Origin: Cristatella mucedo
Taxonomy: Eukaryota; Bryozoa; Phylactolaemata; Cristatellidae
Reading direction: 5' to 3'
Assembly (NCBI GenBank): GCA_009760855.2
Contig: WPIO01000001.1
Span: 3,120,001 to 3,184,000, forward strand
DNA length: 64,000 nucleotides
The position numbers and the translations under genes were made by a program. This document shows positions 1-11,849 of the stretch, piece after piece. Positions within the stretch are counted from its first letter, which is position 1. Every line of letters starts with the position of its first letter. The notes beneath the pieces are model-generated. The model saw only the letters and a program-made list of their open reading frames with translations, had not been told where the DNA came from and ran no database searches.

Positions 1-265
1 TAAGTGCCGCGACTGAGCCCAGGGCCGGGCACGTTAAGCTGCGAAAGCAGCCGACCGAGGGAGGGCCTTACGAAAACGGTCCCGAGTTGTAGGGGACCCG
101 CATTCCCAATGGCTAAAATGAGCTCGCTGTGCGCAAGGTCCTGACGAAGTAGATACGTAGCTCCATTGCCTTAGCGCGCTGCTTCGCTGATGCGTCTCCT
201 TTTCGTCTAAATAGCCCCATAGTTATGCGGGCTATCGAGACGATGCTCGGGGCATCCGGTGAGTA
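1..265. other. No recognisable feature
   Basis: Moderately GC-rich unique-looking sequence. I see no coding region, SINE box or repeat in it. It ends where a LINE 3' tail begins. Confidence 0.4.
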
Positions 266-427
266 GATAATAATAATAATAATACACTTGATAAAGCGCC
301 CTCGGAGAACTCAATCACTTTCTACGCGCTTTACATTTGCTGCAAAGGGAAACGCGATTAAATGGTGAATGGTATCATGCTTGATAAACAACATGAATAA
401 TATGGCTAGGGGTGACATGCACAGGGC
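266..427 (-). mobile_element. Solo LINE 3' end (L2/CR1-like), minus strand
   Basis: Read on the minus strand, this has the 3' UTR shared by the larger LINE copies in the window: a GCAGCAAATGTAAAGCG block, the arm AGAGATTGAGTTCTC-like hairpin, then a GGGCGCTTTATCAAGTG-type block and an (ATT)n tail at 266-284. No reverse transcriptase sequence is attached, so it is either a very short 5'-truncated LINE or the tail of a SINE that borrowed this LINE end. The homology fades around position 427. Confidence 0.7.
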
Positions 428-556
428 TATAATCTACCAACCGGATGCCCGTATTGAGTGCTATTCTGTTTACACGCTCATATAAATATAAAATCCTATT
501 TTCTAAATTTGAATTTTTACCGCATTTTACAGCGTCTGTGCTCCGTAATTGCCACA

Positions 557-714
557 TTTAATTCATTAATGTGAATGGCGCCCTAATAGAACTTAATCCC
601 TCTTCAGACGCTTCGCATTTGCCGCGGGGCTAGTGCTCACGACCTCGGCCATCAGATACATTCGCCTTGACCTTGGTCGAGCGAGCACCTTAACCAGTTG
701 GCCAAACTAGCACC
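557..714 (-). mobile_element. tRNA-derived SINE, family 2, degenerate
   Basis: On the minus strand the head reads as an altered tRNA gene: an A-box-like stretch around 685-712 (TTGGCCAACTGGTTAAGG), then a decayed B-box near 630-645. The 3' part (CGCCATAAGAG-like near 575-600) matches copies at 12.6 and 21.1 kb and differs from the tail of SINE family 1. The B-box has lost its GGTTCGA core, so this copy is presumably inactive. Confidence 0.5.
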
Positions 715-879
715 GAGGCAGGCAGACGGCAAGAAGAGAAGAAACGTGGCGAGCGAGAGGGTGGGTGCTGACGACGAAAGCAAGTCATATGCAGCGAGGC
801 AACGAAAACGCAGCGAATCACGATAGCGGCGACCAAGCTTGCGGCATTTGATTTAGTTAGTATCAAGCGAGAGAGCTCA

Positions 880-2143
880 CTCGCTCCGCAGTCCAAGCGT
901 TCGCTCTGCGCTCGCTCATTCTTACAGCGGGATTGCGGCGAAGAGGATCTCGAGCGGCGTGCGATCGGTGGGTGGTTGGTTATTATACAGAAAGCGACGA
1001 CTGAGACGCGTGCTGCAGCGTGCAGTACGCGTCGCTCCGTCTAATCGTCTGCGTCCAGGTCAGTTGGCGCCGTTTCAGCAAGTTAGATATTGTGCAGCGG
1101 CGGCTCTACGCGTCTCTGGGAAAGCTGCGAGCGAGGCGGCGACCCTGGCCGGTTGAACGATGCGGTCGATAGAGCCAAGCAAAAACGAAAGTTGACGCAG
1201 CTGTGGCGAACGCTGTCGCGTATCTTCCCGTAGCTGAGCTCGCGCAGAGCGCGCGGGCTGCGCGCCCGCGCTCCAAGTGCGCTCGCCGCACTCTACCCGT
1301 ACGCTAGGACCGGCGGCATCGGGCACTCGAGTCGGGCCGCCAGACGACGAAGTAGCCGATCGGCGGCGGCGCGTCTCGCGGGATTACTACGAGTCCCGCT
1401 CCTCGAACCGATGCGCCCGCCGAGTTCCGCAGCCGGCGATCGGAAGAGGCACTCTGGCCCTCTGGCCCTCTGGCCAAGCTGCGTCTCGGGTGGCGGCGAC
1501 GGCGGGGAATGGGCGGTCAACGCGCGCGTCCGAGAGAGAGAGCGCACCGCTTTAGGCCAACGCCAATTGAGAGCGCTCAACGCGACACCCGTCTCGCTGA
1601 ACGGCGGCCGGTGCGATATTTATAGCGGCGCTTTCGGGCGGCGGAGCGAGTCCTTCGTAGGGAGGGCGGCGGCGGCGGCGGCGGCGGCGGCTGCTGCCGG
1701 CGGCTCGGGTCGGCTTTTTATTGCAGCGGCATGCCAATGCGGATATGCAAGAATGCCCGGCTCGCCCGGCATTTCGCGCCGCGCGGACGGTGCACTCGCA
1801 TTCCTGTGTCACGATACACTTGAGCTTCGGACCGTGTTTATGCCTCAACAACAGGAGGTAGCGCCGCGGCGCCATGGAGCGCGCGCACCTTGCGCCGCTC
1901 GGAGGCCGCGCGGGCGCGGGAAAGCCGCGGGGCAGTCCATTGTCGAATCCGATCGCCAGCCGCCCCCGGGGCCCCGACGCGAGCCAGTGCACGCCACGTC
2001 ATTCGCGCATTCAGCGGCGAGGGGGCGGTGCCGCGCACGCGTCACGTGCACGCGGCTGTCCTATTTTAGCCACGGCGCCGCGCCGACGCGCTCAGATACG
2101 CGCGCGTGTACGTGTGCGACTGCGCCAGCGACAGGCTAGCGCA
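880..2143 (+). promoter_or_regulatory. CpG-rich 5' region of the GTPase gene
   Basis: This GC- and CpG-rich stretch runs up to the start codon of the GTPase gene and is the likely promoter and 5' UTR. Visible elements are a TATTTATA box-like string at 1617-1624, a (CGG)n run at about 1663-1690, and a CACGTG E-box at 2043-2048 about 100 bp before the ATG. No transcription start can be fixed. The long open frames here lack recognisable domains and are expected by chance in DNA this GC-rich. Confidence 0.4.
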
Positions 2144-3988
2144 ATGAGGAGCGAAATGATACGGATAGCTCTGTTCGGCAGCGCCGGCGTCGGCAAGTCA
2201 GGTGAGCGAGAGCTTCGAGCGACGTGGCCAGCGCAAGAGGTCGTTCGTCGCCGCTCGGTGCGCCCAGCGGAGGAGACGGCGGCGGCGGGTGGGGGGAGGG
2301 AGAGCGCGGTCGAGCTGGCCTTAAGCGGCCCCGTCTGACTTGAGGCCCGGCGCTTCCGCGGCAGCGACGGTGCCGACGGCGGCAGCAGCGGTCGCAGCGG
2401 CAGCTGTCGCTGCCTGTTTGCGAGCGCACAGCTTCGCGACGGCCGGCGGCTGGGCGGCGTGGCGGTGATGCCGGACCTCGCGCGTTGTAGCCATAGCCGT
2501 GCGGCTTATCACGAGGAGGTTCATCGGAGACTACACCAGCGAACAAGGTAGGTGCGGCTGCCGCCGCCGCCGTCACCGTGCCTCGGCGCCCACGCTCTCG
2601 CTTTCCGTCCGCCGCCGTCCGAGCCGCGCAGCACGGCGGCCGCGGAGGCCGGCGGCCGCCGCTGGGCAGTCCCACCCAGAGCGGCGCGTGCCAGCTCGCC
2701 GCTCGCGGCGGTCCGTCGCTGCTGGTCGGTTGGACGCCGCAGCTGCCGACTGGCACGCCGCCTCCGACCGCGCCCCCTTCCCTGGCGCGGCTTCGCTTCC
2801 GGCCCGCGTGCGGTCGCCCCTTTGCTCGCCGGCATCGCTTCCGCTGCCATCGCTGCCGAGCTGCCCAGCTTGACCGAACGGGGGCCGCACGGCCCCAAGA
2901 GGCCGTCGTCCGCTTCTCCTCGCCCAGACGCGTGCGCGCGAACCTGCGCCGCCGCTGCGCTCGCCCGGTTACTCCGCGTCCGACGGCTCCTATCGGCTCG
3001 CCGACTGACCGGCCTGGCGCCCGCCGACTTTTCCAGACATGTACTACAAGCACAGCCTGGCGCTGAGCGAAGACTTGCAGGCCAAAATCGAAATTCTGGA
3101 CACGTCCTCGTCGACCGCAGCCAAGGTGAGCAGTCGACGGCTGGGCAGCTGGGCCGCGCGGGGCGGGCGGGCCGCCAGCCAGCCGAAACAGAGAGCGGCT
3201 CGCTATCGGAGCGGCGATCGGCGCCAGCGCTTCGCCGGCCGGCCGGCGAAGCCGCCGCCGGCTCACAGCCGCCTCCTTTCAACGCGCTGCTGCTAATGAC
3301 TTCTCTTCCCGCGGCGCCTCGCATTCCGGAGCCCCGCTGTCAGCCGTCGGTCGGGCTCTCTTGTTGACGGTGCGCTCGTTCGCTCGCTTTCTCTCTCGCT
3401 CGCAAATCGCGCCCATTGTCGCGTCGCAAATGCCTCGACGCGCCCGACGTCCGCCGGCGAGAGAGAGAGAGAGAGAGGCGAGCGAGGCTCTCGCTGGCCG
3501 CCGCCGCCGCCACCGCCGCGTTCTCACGCGTCGGCGGCGCCTCTGCTTCGCAGGCTGACGTCGCGTCGGACATCGACGACAAGGCGGCCTGGTGCAACGC
3601 GGCGGCCATCGTGTACAGCGTCGCCGACCGGGGCAGCTTCGAGCGGGCTCGCGAGCTGCTGCGCTGCGTCAAGAAGGAGCGTCCCAGGCTGCCCTGCCTG
3701 CTGCTGGCCAACAAGCGCGACCTCGGCCACGTCCGCGCCGTGAAGGAGACGGAGGGCTACGAGCTGGCGCTGTCCTACGCCGCCTGCCAGTTCGGCGAGG
3801 TGTCGGCCGCGGACGACTACGCGCCGATACAGCGCCACTTCGGCGCCCTGGCGCAGGACAGCCTGGCACAGCTCGCCGCCGCGCGAAAGTCGCCGCCGCG
3901 ACGGCGAAAGTCCATCGCCTACATGGCGCGGGCCATCATGTTCGCCATGAAGAGCAACGCCAGGCCCGGCCCGCCGTCGCCGTCCTGA
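2144..3988 (+). CDS. Ras-like small GTPase, RERG/RASL11/RASL12 type, four exons
   Basis: Exons are 2144-2201, 2491-2547, 3037-3125 and 3554-3988, joined by GT-AG introns of 289, 489 and 428 bp in phases 1, 1 and 0. They encode 212 residues. The P-loop GSAGVGKS is at residues 12-19, followed by the helix and switch I stretch RLITRRFIGDY (24-34), the G4 motif NKRD (121-124) and the G5-like VSAAD (151-155). DRGSF (93-97) and the basic tail PPRRRKSIAYMARAI resemble the RERG/RASL group, which also lacks a CaaX prenylation box, as here (the protein ends in PPSPS). Proteins of this group are GTP-binding regulators of growth or transcription in the cytosol and nucleus. That role is inferred from family membership. 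The G3 motif DxxG is changed to DTSS (60-63), so hydrolysis or nucleotide cycling may be unusual. The ATG has a purine at -3, and a second in-frame ATG is codon 5. Codons are strongly GC3-biased. RERG, RASL11 and RASL12 cannot be separated by eye. Confidence 0.85.
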
Positions 3989-4479
3989 GGCGCTCGGCGG
4001 AGGCCGAGCGGAGCGGGCGCGCGAGACGGCGCCAGCGCCCGAGGTGACGCCCGCCCGCCTAGGAGGCGGCGACATCCGCGCGAGAGAGACGCGACGCATC
4101 CGGCACGCTCGCGCCCCGAGCGCTACTCTTTCGCAGACGACGACGACGACGACGACCGCGGCAACGTCTGGCTGCTCGGCGAAATAGAGCTCCACGACCT
4201 TGACCGAAACCGCGAGCCTCGACGAAGCGGGATCTTATTTATTTAAATACTGTTTTTTTGTAAATAACCGGGGTCGGTCGATCGCTTCAGCTGGCCTGAG
4301 AGCGCGACGCCCCTCGACAGTCGACCGCTTCCCACACGATGACGATGCCGGAAGTGCTTGGACTACCAGCCCGCGTCTGCGATGGGCCTGCGGCGTGCGA
4401 TTGAGCACGCGAACCGCTAGGCGGTCGCTGCTGCAACGACTTCGCCGACCGGCTGCTCAATCTGCTAGCCGGTGAAACT

Positions 4480-4487
<8 letters not shown>
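3989..4487 (+). other. Probable 3' UTR of the GTPase gene
   Basis: No other gene is visible downstream of the TGA at 3986-3988. An AT-rich patch at 4231-4268 interrupts the GC-rich DNA. No canonical AATAAA lies within 1 kb. Candidates farther on are ATTAAA at 4693-4698 and AATAAA at 5138-5143, so the 3' end is unresolved. Confidence 0.3.
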
Positions 4488-4540
<53 letters not shown>

Positions 4541-4543
4541 TCT
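4488..4543. repeat. (CT)n microsatellite
   Basis: A nearly pure CT dinucleotide run with one interruption close to its 3' end, just after a run of C. Confidence 0.95.
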
Positions 4544-4958
4544 CCGACTTCGCTCGACGCCTCTCATAGAGGCCGCGCGTGCGCTAAGCGAGACTCAAGC
4601 TACGCCTGCGGCGGCAGCCGCTGCGGCCGCCGCAGGCGTCGGCGATCTGACCTCGCGCCCGTGGACTTTCCATGTCGCGCCGAACTTGATCGATTAAATC
4701 GGAAGGTGCTCACTCGACTGTCGCTTTTTATTAGGCGCAGCGCCGGCTATAAAGCGCGTCGAGAGACGGTCGGCCGCCATGCGCTGTGGCTGCCGCCGCA
4801 TCGCACCGCATTCACTCCCTCGAGCTCCCGGAGACGACACTCGACCACAGTCGCGCGAACGGCCGGAACGGCGTAGCCCGCTTGCTTCCTCCCGTGGCGA
4901 CTTCCCCCTCCCGACTTCTCCCCTCCCCCACCGCCACCACCAATACCCACCCGCCCGG

Positions 4959-4961
<3 letters not shown>

Positions 4962-5052
<91 letters not shown>
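4962..5052. repeat. (CT)n microsatellite, about 90 bp
   Basis: An uninterrupted CT tract downstream of the GTPase gene. The SLSL and RERE open frames across it are artefacts of the repeat. Confidence 0.97.
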
Positions 5053-5055
<3 letters not shown>

Positions 5056-6118
5056 CTGGGCTCGGATAATGTACCGGATAATGGCGCTCGGCCGGCGGCG
5101 TCGCAGGAATTTTTATGGCTGCGCTGTCCTGGCCGCCAATAAAGGCGCTGGCGCGGTCGCCCTGCGCCTGCGCGGCACCTGGGAAGCGCCAGGGCGAGTC
5201 GCACCGCGTGACGCCGGCTGATTCATTGCGCGCCGCCCGCGATTGCGAGGCAGCCTGGAAAAACAAGGCGCTCCTGGTCGATGCGGACGCCGCTCGAAGA
5301 GGCGGCCCGACGGCACGCGCTCGTCTCGCGCACGCGCCCTCGGCGAAGTGGAAACGCTCGGCTGGCCGCCGGCGGCGGCAGAACGGAGTGGCGTCGGCGA
5401 CGCCTCGGGCTGACGTCGGAGCTTCGTCGGCTGGGCGAGCGAGCCCAGCCCAGTCCGCCGTCCAACCGCTTGGCTCTGCCTCTCCTTCCGAGTTCCCTGC
5501 GCAGTCGCCGAGCGCCGTGCTCGCCCGGCGCCCGCCCGAGCTGACTTCCGGCTCACAGACCTGCCAGTCGCACGCTAGCGCAGCGCCGCGAAAATGTGCG
5601 CCATTAATTAGTCGCGGCTGCGTCGTCAAACGGCGTCCGAGCGCCGAGCTCGGACGCCTTTTGACGAACTGGCTGGCGAACGTCGTCTGCGCTGCCCCGT
5701 GCGCACTGCTAGTGCCACCGACGCCACCGCCGTCGCCGCCGCTTCTCCCCCTCCCCCGCCAGCCGCCTCTCTCGCACGCTGGCGAGGCATACGAGGACAA
5801 CGAGACGTTTACGAGAACGCCTGCAAATGGCCGCCGTGGTGCGACCGTACCGTTGCAGACGGAGGCGAGCGGCCGCTGCTGCAGCAGACCGCCCAGCTGC
5901 AGCCGCCGCCGCGAAATCGCGCGCGGCGGCGCGAGGAGCTGACAACATGGCTGCACTGGTCTTTATCTCGCGAAACGAGAACGAGCAGAAGAAGCGAAAT
6001 TAGAGGGACGGGCAGCGGAAGCGGTCTAGATGTAGCAGCTAACGCCTCCAGTGAACGTAGCGACACCAGCAGGCAAAAAGGCTGCCCCTGCGTAAAACGC
6101 GAGGATGTGAGGTCAGGG
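5053..6118. other. GC-rich region without a recognisable gene
   Basis: CpG-rich sequence with long open frames in several phases, as expected from base composition. None shows a domain or plausible splice structure. AATAAA at 5138-5143 is the only feature that might relate to the upstream gene. Confidence 0.35.
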
Positions 6119-6416
6119 TTGTGATAGCCCAGGAGGTAAGACGCACGCTCTTCACGACCGAGGTCGTGGAATCATGCAGGGGTGATCCTACCCTTAGCCA
6201 TGTTATTGATGTTGTTTATCAAGCATGACATTCACTCACCATTTAACCGCATTTCGCTTCGCAGCAAATGTAAAACGACTAGAAAGAGATTGAGTTCTCT
6301 GAGGGTGCTTTATCAAGTGCATTATTATTTATTGCCAAAAGGAGCACGGTGATGATATCCGTCAAGGCTCTTCCGCCGCCATACAAAGGAGGCTGCAAAA
6401 TAAGCTAAGAATTTTT
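6119..6416 (+). mobile_element. tRNA-derived SINE family 1, split by a LINE 3' end
   Basis: The SINE head is at 6119-6190, with an A-box-like TGATAGCCCAGGAGGTAAG and a decayed B-box in GAGGTCGTGGAATC. The body and tail resume at 6331-6416 with the diagnostic GTCAAGGCTCTTC and ACAAAGGAGGCTG strings. The two halves are separated by 140 bp of LINE 3' end, so the SINE was in place before the second insertion. Confidence 0.65.
6191..6330 (+). mobile_element. LINE 3' end nested in a SINE
   Basis: This carries the shared LINE 3' block (GCAGCAAATGTAAA, the AGAGATTGAGTTCTCT loop, TTTATCAAGTGCATTATT) in plus orientation, ending in a short ATT tail at about 6321-6330. SINE sequence flanks it on both sides. 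Confidence 0.75.
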
Positions 6417-7386
6417 TTGTTATCCAGTCTAGGACCTACGGAGCGAAGGCTTTTTTCACTTTCGCACTCTGAGTCCAGAAGACCCTTTCGCAAGAATTTC
6501 AGCAGCTCTCCTGCGAGCGCCTGGCTCGCGGCGCTGGCTGCGGCCGTACGCGGCCGCGGCTGCCGTACTTCGTCGGCGGCAGCGGCGTACGACATGGGGC
6601 CAGGCCAGCAGCAGGCACTCGCTGCCGAGAAACACGCCCGAGCTACTGATTTCGTTGTATCCGACCGACGTAGTAGCTCGAGCGGCGGAGCGCTAGCCGT
6701 CTTGGCAATTTGACGAACGGAAGTACCGACTTCAGTCGTATTCAGGCGTCTATTCTAGCTACGTCATACTAGAGAAGAGAACGAGATAACGGCGGCGATT
6801 GAAACTTGGCAAGAGAACAATGATTGAGAGCGAGCGATATGGAGATAGAAAGCGAGAGAGAGAGAGAAGGGGAGGGAAGGAGGGAGGGAGAGAGAGTAGT
6901 ATGTATATATATATACACACCTAAAACTGCAAACCTCGGTCAACGGAAACGTGTTACGCTCGCCTTCAGCACTCGAGTAATATATTATGTGCGCTGGTTC
7001 GTGTGTGTTTGTGCGTGAGTGCTTGTATGTGTATGTTTTCATGTGAGTGTACGTGCGTGCGTGTGTGCGTATGCGCGTGCGTACGCGCGTTCGCACGCGT
7101 GTGTGCGTGAGCCTACTTGAGACTTACCGGAGTGGATGAATGACTCGCTGTAGTGGTTTAGGTTGAGGTGCCGTCGCCGTCGAGCTTGAAATCCTCTAGG
7201 CTAGAGGCGGCGGAAGCGAGGAGAGGCGGACGCAGCCAGCGCCTCGCCGAGTCTGCTCGATCGGCCAGTTGGCTGCTCGGGCCGCGTAGGCCGCCAAGCC
7301 AAGACTGCGGGGCAGGAGCCGACGGACGGGGAAGCGCTATCGCCGGCGCAGCCATAAACTGCTCGCCTTGCCGCCGCCGCTCGATC

Positions 7387-7444
<58 letters not shown>

Positions 7445-7867
7445 TCGGCGTCCGCAGGGCGAGGGCGAGTCGCCCGGCGAGCGAACGCTCTCTCAATCGA
7501 GCAGCAAGCAGTGAACTGCGACCGAACGGAAAGCGCTCCTCAGCCTCCCCCCCCCCCCCCCCCCCCGCAGCGCTGAGAGGCGGGTTTCCGCCATCGATGC
7601 AGCCGAAGGCAAGCTCTCTCGCGAACGCGTTCTTTCGTCCAACGCTCTAGCTGCCGGCCGGCGGTGCACCGGGCGGCGCCAGAGGCCGAGGTGGACAGTC
7701 GCGACGAGTGAGCGGAACGACAGCTAACTGAAGCCGACCGCTAACGAAGCAGAAGCGGAGATCCACGGGAGCCGGCACGCCGAGGCGTGGCGCTGCGACG
7801 AATCGTCGAGTCAACGTCGCCGTCGTCAAATGCTTCTCGAAGGCCGCTGCGGCTGCTTGGTGTTCGA
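6417..7867. other. GC-rich region with microsatellites, no gene seen
   Basis: This holds a GA-rich patch at 6850-6896, a GT-rich patch at about 6990-7115, a (CT)n tract at 7390-7441 and a homopolymer of 20 C at 7547-7566. Open frames are compositional. No exon or RNA gene is recognisable. Confidence 0.4.
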
Positions 7868-8055
7868 GCGCACGGGTGTGGGCCTAGGGGTAAGGCGCTT
7901 CGAGACGCAGGTCGTGGGTTCGAGCCCCCCTGCATTGGAACGACTCTTTATCGTCCCACCGGCAAGCGGCAGCGGCAGCCGTCGAGGCTTTCCTGCCGAA
8001 ATACAAACGAGGCTCTTAAACAAGCCGGACTTTAACCTTAACGGCCTTTAACCTT
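7868..8055 (+). mobile_element. tRNA-derived SINE, family 1 variant
   Basis: The A-box is the GTGGGCCTAGGGGTAAGG stretch at about 7876-7893, and the B-box is GGTTCGAGCC at 7917-7926. The body has the TCGTCCCACCGGCAAGCGG block and the tail has ACAAACGAGGCTCTTAAAC. Family identity is clear, although the head differs from the 16.8 and 32.6 kb copies. Confidence 0.75.
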
Positions 8056-8565
8056 AACTTCCGCGCCGGCGCTTCGAGCTTCGCTCGTTCTCATTCAGAG
8101 GATCGCTGGGACTCAATCCCGACGATCGCCGACGAGAATCAACGAGGAATCGCGATTTCGTCCGACGTCCGCTTCTGCTTCTAACAATTAGGTTCCGGTG
8201 GTTGCGAGGCGCAAAGCCTGTCGCCTAAATAAATCGGTAGGCATATTGGAGATTCACGCGGTTGGCGCCGTTCGACTTGTAGGGTGATCGCTGGCAGAAT
8301 GCAGACCATCGATTTTTACTTAACCGCACCCCCTCCTTGCGGAATCGCTTTATCGAAGAGTTCGCTACGCCATTGGCTATTTACAAAGTGGCATCGGAAG
8401 CGGTGGCGTCCGTCGCGCGAAATGAAAGCAGCAGCATTCGACCGCACAAACACTGGCGGGGGTGGAGCAGCAGCAGCAGCAGTGGCAGCCTGCGAATGCC
8501 GCTGCTGCTCTCAGTGTTGCCGGTGTCAGCAGCGCGCTCGTCGCGACCGCGCGCGCCTCCGCGTG
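8056..8565. other. No recognisable gene
   Basis: Mixed-composition sequence with a short (CAG)n run at about 8463-8482. It ends where reverse transcriptase homology begins. Confidence 0.35.
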
Positions 8566-9720
8566 TGGCGAGCGTGGTTCAAATCGTACTTGTCTGATCG
8601 TGTTCAATCCGTATCGTATGGTAGTCAAGTCTCATCCTTTAGATCAGTCGCTTGTGAAGTTCCGCAAGGGTCTGTTCTCGGTCCTTTGCTGTTCTTGATT
8701 TATAGTGAACCACTGGGAAAAGTGATTCGGGCCCAATATATCGGCTATCACTTCTACGCTGACGATACTCAGCTGTATTTGTCGTTTAAAAAATTGGAAT
8801 CTGCTGCCACGACTGATGCACAGAATGCTTGCCTTGCAGACAGACGTTCGATCCTGCATGTCGGTAAGTTTTCTTAAACTATAGGATAATACAAAGGAAT
8901 TGCAACTTATAGGACAGCCTAAGCATGTCGTTGGACTAGAAAGCTTTGCTCTTCTAGTAGTTGATGCTACTGTGACCCCATCCTTTTATGCTCGGAACTT
9001 AGGTGTCGTCCTCGAGGGCTGCCTACATTGTGAAAGCTTCGTTAAGAAGACTGCTTCCACAGCTAGCCATCACGTTTCACCCTTATACAAGATTTGAGGA
9101 CTGTCTACCACGGTTGCTTGCATAAACCTTAACTAAATCCCTGGTTCTGCCCAGGTTTGATTATAGAAATTCCCTTTTTCTGGTCTATCAAAAAAGCCAG
9201 TAGGGCAATGCAGCTGCTGATGAACATGGTTGCAAGGATTGTTTACAAATCCCAGAGGTTCAGCCACGCGTCTCTCATTTGCCGAAGGACCTTCGCTGAT
9301 TTCCGGTTGATCAAGGGATGCAGAGTACGGTTCTTACGCTGACCAGAGTAAAGTTCTTACGCTGACCCTCGAGGCCCGTCACGGCTTGGCTCCTTCATAC
9401 CTAGCTTAACTGCAGCACCAGTTTCTGGCTTCTCATGCCCTCAGGTCCTGTATGGACAATTAATTGGCTGTTGAATTTCTGGACTTACAGACCGTCGGCG
9501 ACAAAAGCTTTTGCTCTGCAGGTTATAGACTGAGAAACTCTTTTTCACAATTCTTACGAAACGACATCTGCTCTCCTGCTGCCGACTATGTCGCATCCTT
9601 TCCAGCGGTTCTGAGCTGCTACTTCTATGCTTCTCACTACCTCAGCTGATACCCTCCTGACTCAGCAATAGTAATAATAACAGTAGTAACAATAATAGTG
9701 ACAATAGTAATACTACAATG
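8566..9720 (+). mobile_element. LINE fragment A, distant CR1/L2-like, 3' part
   Basis: The first frame (to 8877) contains recognisable reverse transcriptase motifs: the [12 protein letters not shown] motif and the catalytic [11 protein letters not shown] box. Later pieces in other frames (about 8900-9097, 9157-9342 and 9464-9649) match the C-terminal region found after the RT domain in L2/CR1 elements. Several stops and frame changes show it is dead. The 3' end is a degenerate (ATA/GTA)n run at about 9665-9715. The protein and the 3' end both differ clearly from the other LINEs here, so this is a separate, older family. The endonuclease domain is absent. Confidence 0.8.
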
Positions 9721-11849
9721 CTTCTTACTTAAGTTCTGCTACGTGAGACGAAGTCTGTTGGCTACTGCATCCTTACCAAAAGCCGTATACGCTTCGAGGA
9801 CGCACGATAGCAAGCTCTCCTGCATAGCACCCCCTTAGTCTTTGCGGCCTTGCGGAGTTTGCACGCGGAGATACTAGCAGTCACCGGCTCGGGCGCGTGC
9901 AATCGCTGACGTAATCGGCGAGCGCGTTTCGTGCCTGGCAGGTTCTGCGACTGGATTTCTTTCTTTCTTTCTTTTTCTCGATCCGTTCGGTTGAGCGGGA
10001 GCCGCAGATTTCATTCGATTCGGCCTCGGCGAGGCTGCGCACAGCCGACGTATTCGCCAACGCCGCTTTCTCGCAGATGCCGCCGCCGCCGCCGCCGCCC
10101 CGGTTCTAATCGATAGGCGATTACCTCTGGCATTTGGCAAGCTGCCCACTCAATAATAAAATGCCTAAGAGGGAGTTTCGCTCCCAGAGGCAGGAGTGAT
10201 GGGAGCTACGACGAGTCCGACGGAGTAGATACGTCGTCAATGCGGAATGATAGATTATGGCCACGGTCGCGGAGTTCTAGAAGAACGGGAATACGGCGCC
10301 GCCCACCCCCTCCGAGTGAGCGGAGCGCTATGAACTCGACGATTCTGCCGAGACGATTTTGAAACTAGTGTCTTTCATCGCCTTCGGAAATGATAACCAA
10401 ATGCTGGCCCAACGATCAGCTGGCTCCATCAAGTTGTTCGCCTGCGTCATCAGGGCGAAGGTGCACTGGCGATGGTGTGGTTCGAGAAAGCAGCAGGTGC
10501 ACGCACGTCGCGACTCACTTGTACAGTTGAATCGGCGACCCGAGGCTGAATCCGAGGCGAATGGTGGGCTACTGCGACTACACTACGAGTCCATCTAGAT
10601 TACTCGTTCTCTTCTCGGATGGCGGATGATTCAGCGGAAGCGCTGCAATTGTTGATATGGCAGCCAGATGCTCGCCATAACCCCAAAATTTTCGCGCCGG
10701 CACCGAAACGGCGCCGCACTGCCGACTGTCTGCGCTATGCTGGGATGCCGGGACTGGGCCGGAAGAGAAAACCACGGCCTGGTCGGAGAATGGCGATCTG
10801 GCGTATCGGACTATCGACGGCTCGCGATCTGCTGCCCGCTCCGACGGGCCGCTCAAAGCCGGTGGCTGCGGTGGCGAACTTATCTGAGGACTCACACTCG
10901 CGGCCGGCGGTGCTTTGAAGCTCGAGCGGAAGCTGGTGGCCGCCGCAGCCAGCTGGCCGAGAGCCCGCCGCCGCTGCTGCTGCTGCTGCTGCTGCGGCGG
11001 CGGCGGCCGCTAATCAGTCTTCGAGCCTTTCCGCCCACGCACGAAGCACTCGGTGCCGCTACTCGGCGGATACTTTCGACAGCCCGCTCTGCTCGATTCG
11101 TTTTTTTTTACGGCCAGATGCCGTGCAGTGAATCAGCTGCCCCTCGCTCAGCCCCTGCCGCGAGCGAGACCTCCGCCCAGAGCCGCTGTTCCGTCACCGC
11201 CGCCGGCCGATCGCAGATGGCCGCTCCGTCGCCAATCTTAGCTCGAGGGAGGGGCGCACTTTAGATCGACCTAGTAGGGCGGCGCGCGCGTCCCTGCTCG
11301 ACCAGCTACCGTCAGTGCGACCGCGCCGGCGAGCTCGAGCCCTGCGCTTGACGTCATCAACCGCCTGCCGAAAACCGGGCTTCGCCGACAGCAGCTTGCT
11401 TCGTGCTAGCTTGGGTCACCGCAGCCGGTGGCTCGGCGACCGAAGCTGGAACTTGGCGCTGCCCCAGCTCGAGCGCCGTCGGCGGCGGCGGTGGCCTGCA
11501 GGCGACGATCGCGAAATCGAGCCTGGAGATTCCGGTCGAGCGGAGCTCGGAGGACTGGAATTCTGCCGCGGTAATAGCTCAGGTCTCGTGTCTCGCACTA
11601 GCCGGCCGTCTCGTCGCGTCTTTTCCATGCGTCGTCCAAGCGTAGCTGCACCGCCTGCGGCTTAGCTGCTGCGCACTTTTGCGTCCTCGACTGGTGGCAG
11701 AAATGAAGACTCTTAAGCCACGAAGCGTCCCGGAACCCGGCTAATGCCCACGTGAACGCCTAACGCGCTTAGGCGGCCGTCTAATCTGACATCGAGAGCG
11801 TGCGTCGAAGCCATTTCGTCATTTGGTGGCTGGCACGCAGGGGGCCGCT
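9721..11849. other. No recognisable gene
   Basis: Mixed and then GC-rich sequence. It contains (CCG)n at about 10079-10100, a (CTG)n/(CGG)n pair at about 10974-11009 and scattered compositional open frames up to 198 codons with no domain. No SINE or LINE is visible. Confidence 0.35.

Noticed and set aside
1277-5960. Many long open frames on both strands (up to 420 codons) in the CpG-rich domain
   Set aside because: They overlap the GTPase exons or run through (CT)n, lack domains and are expected from high GC. Only the spliced GTPase chain shows family motifs.
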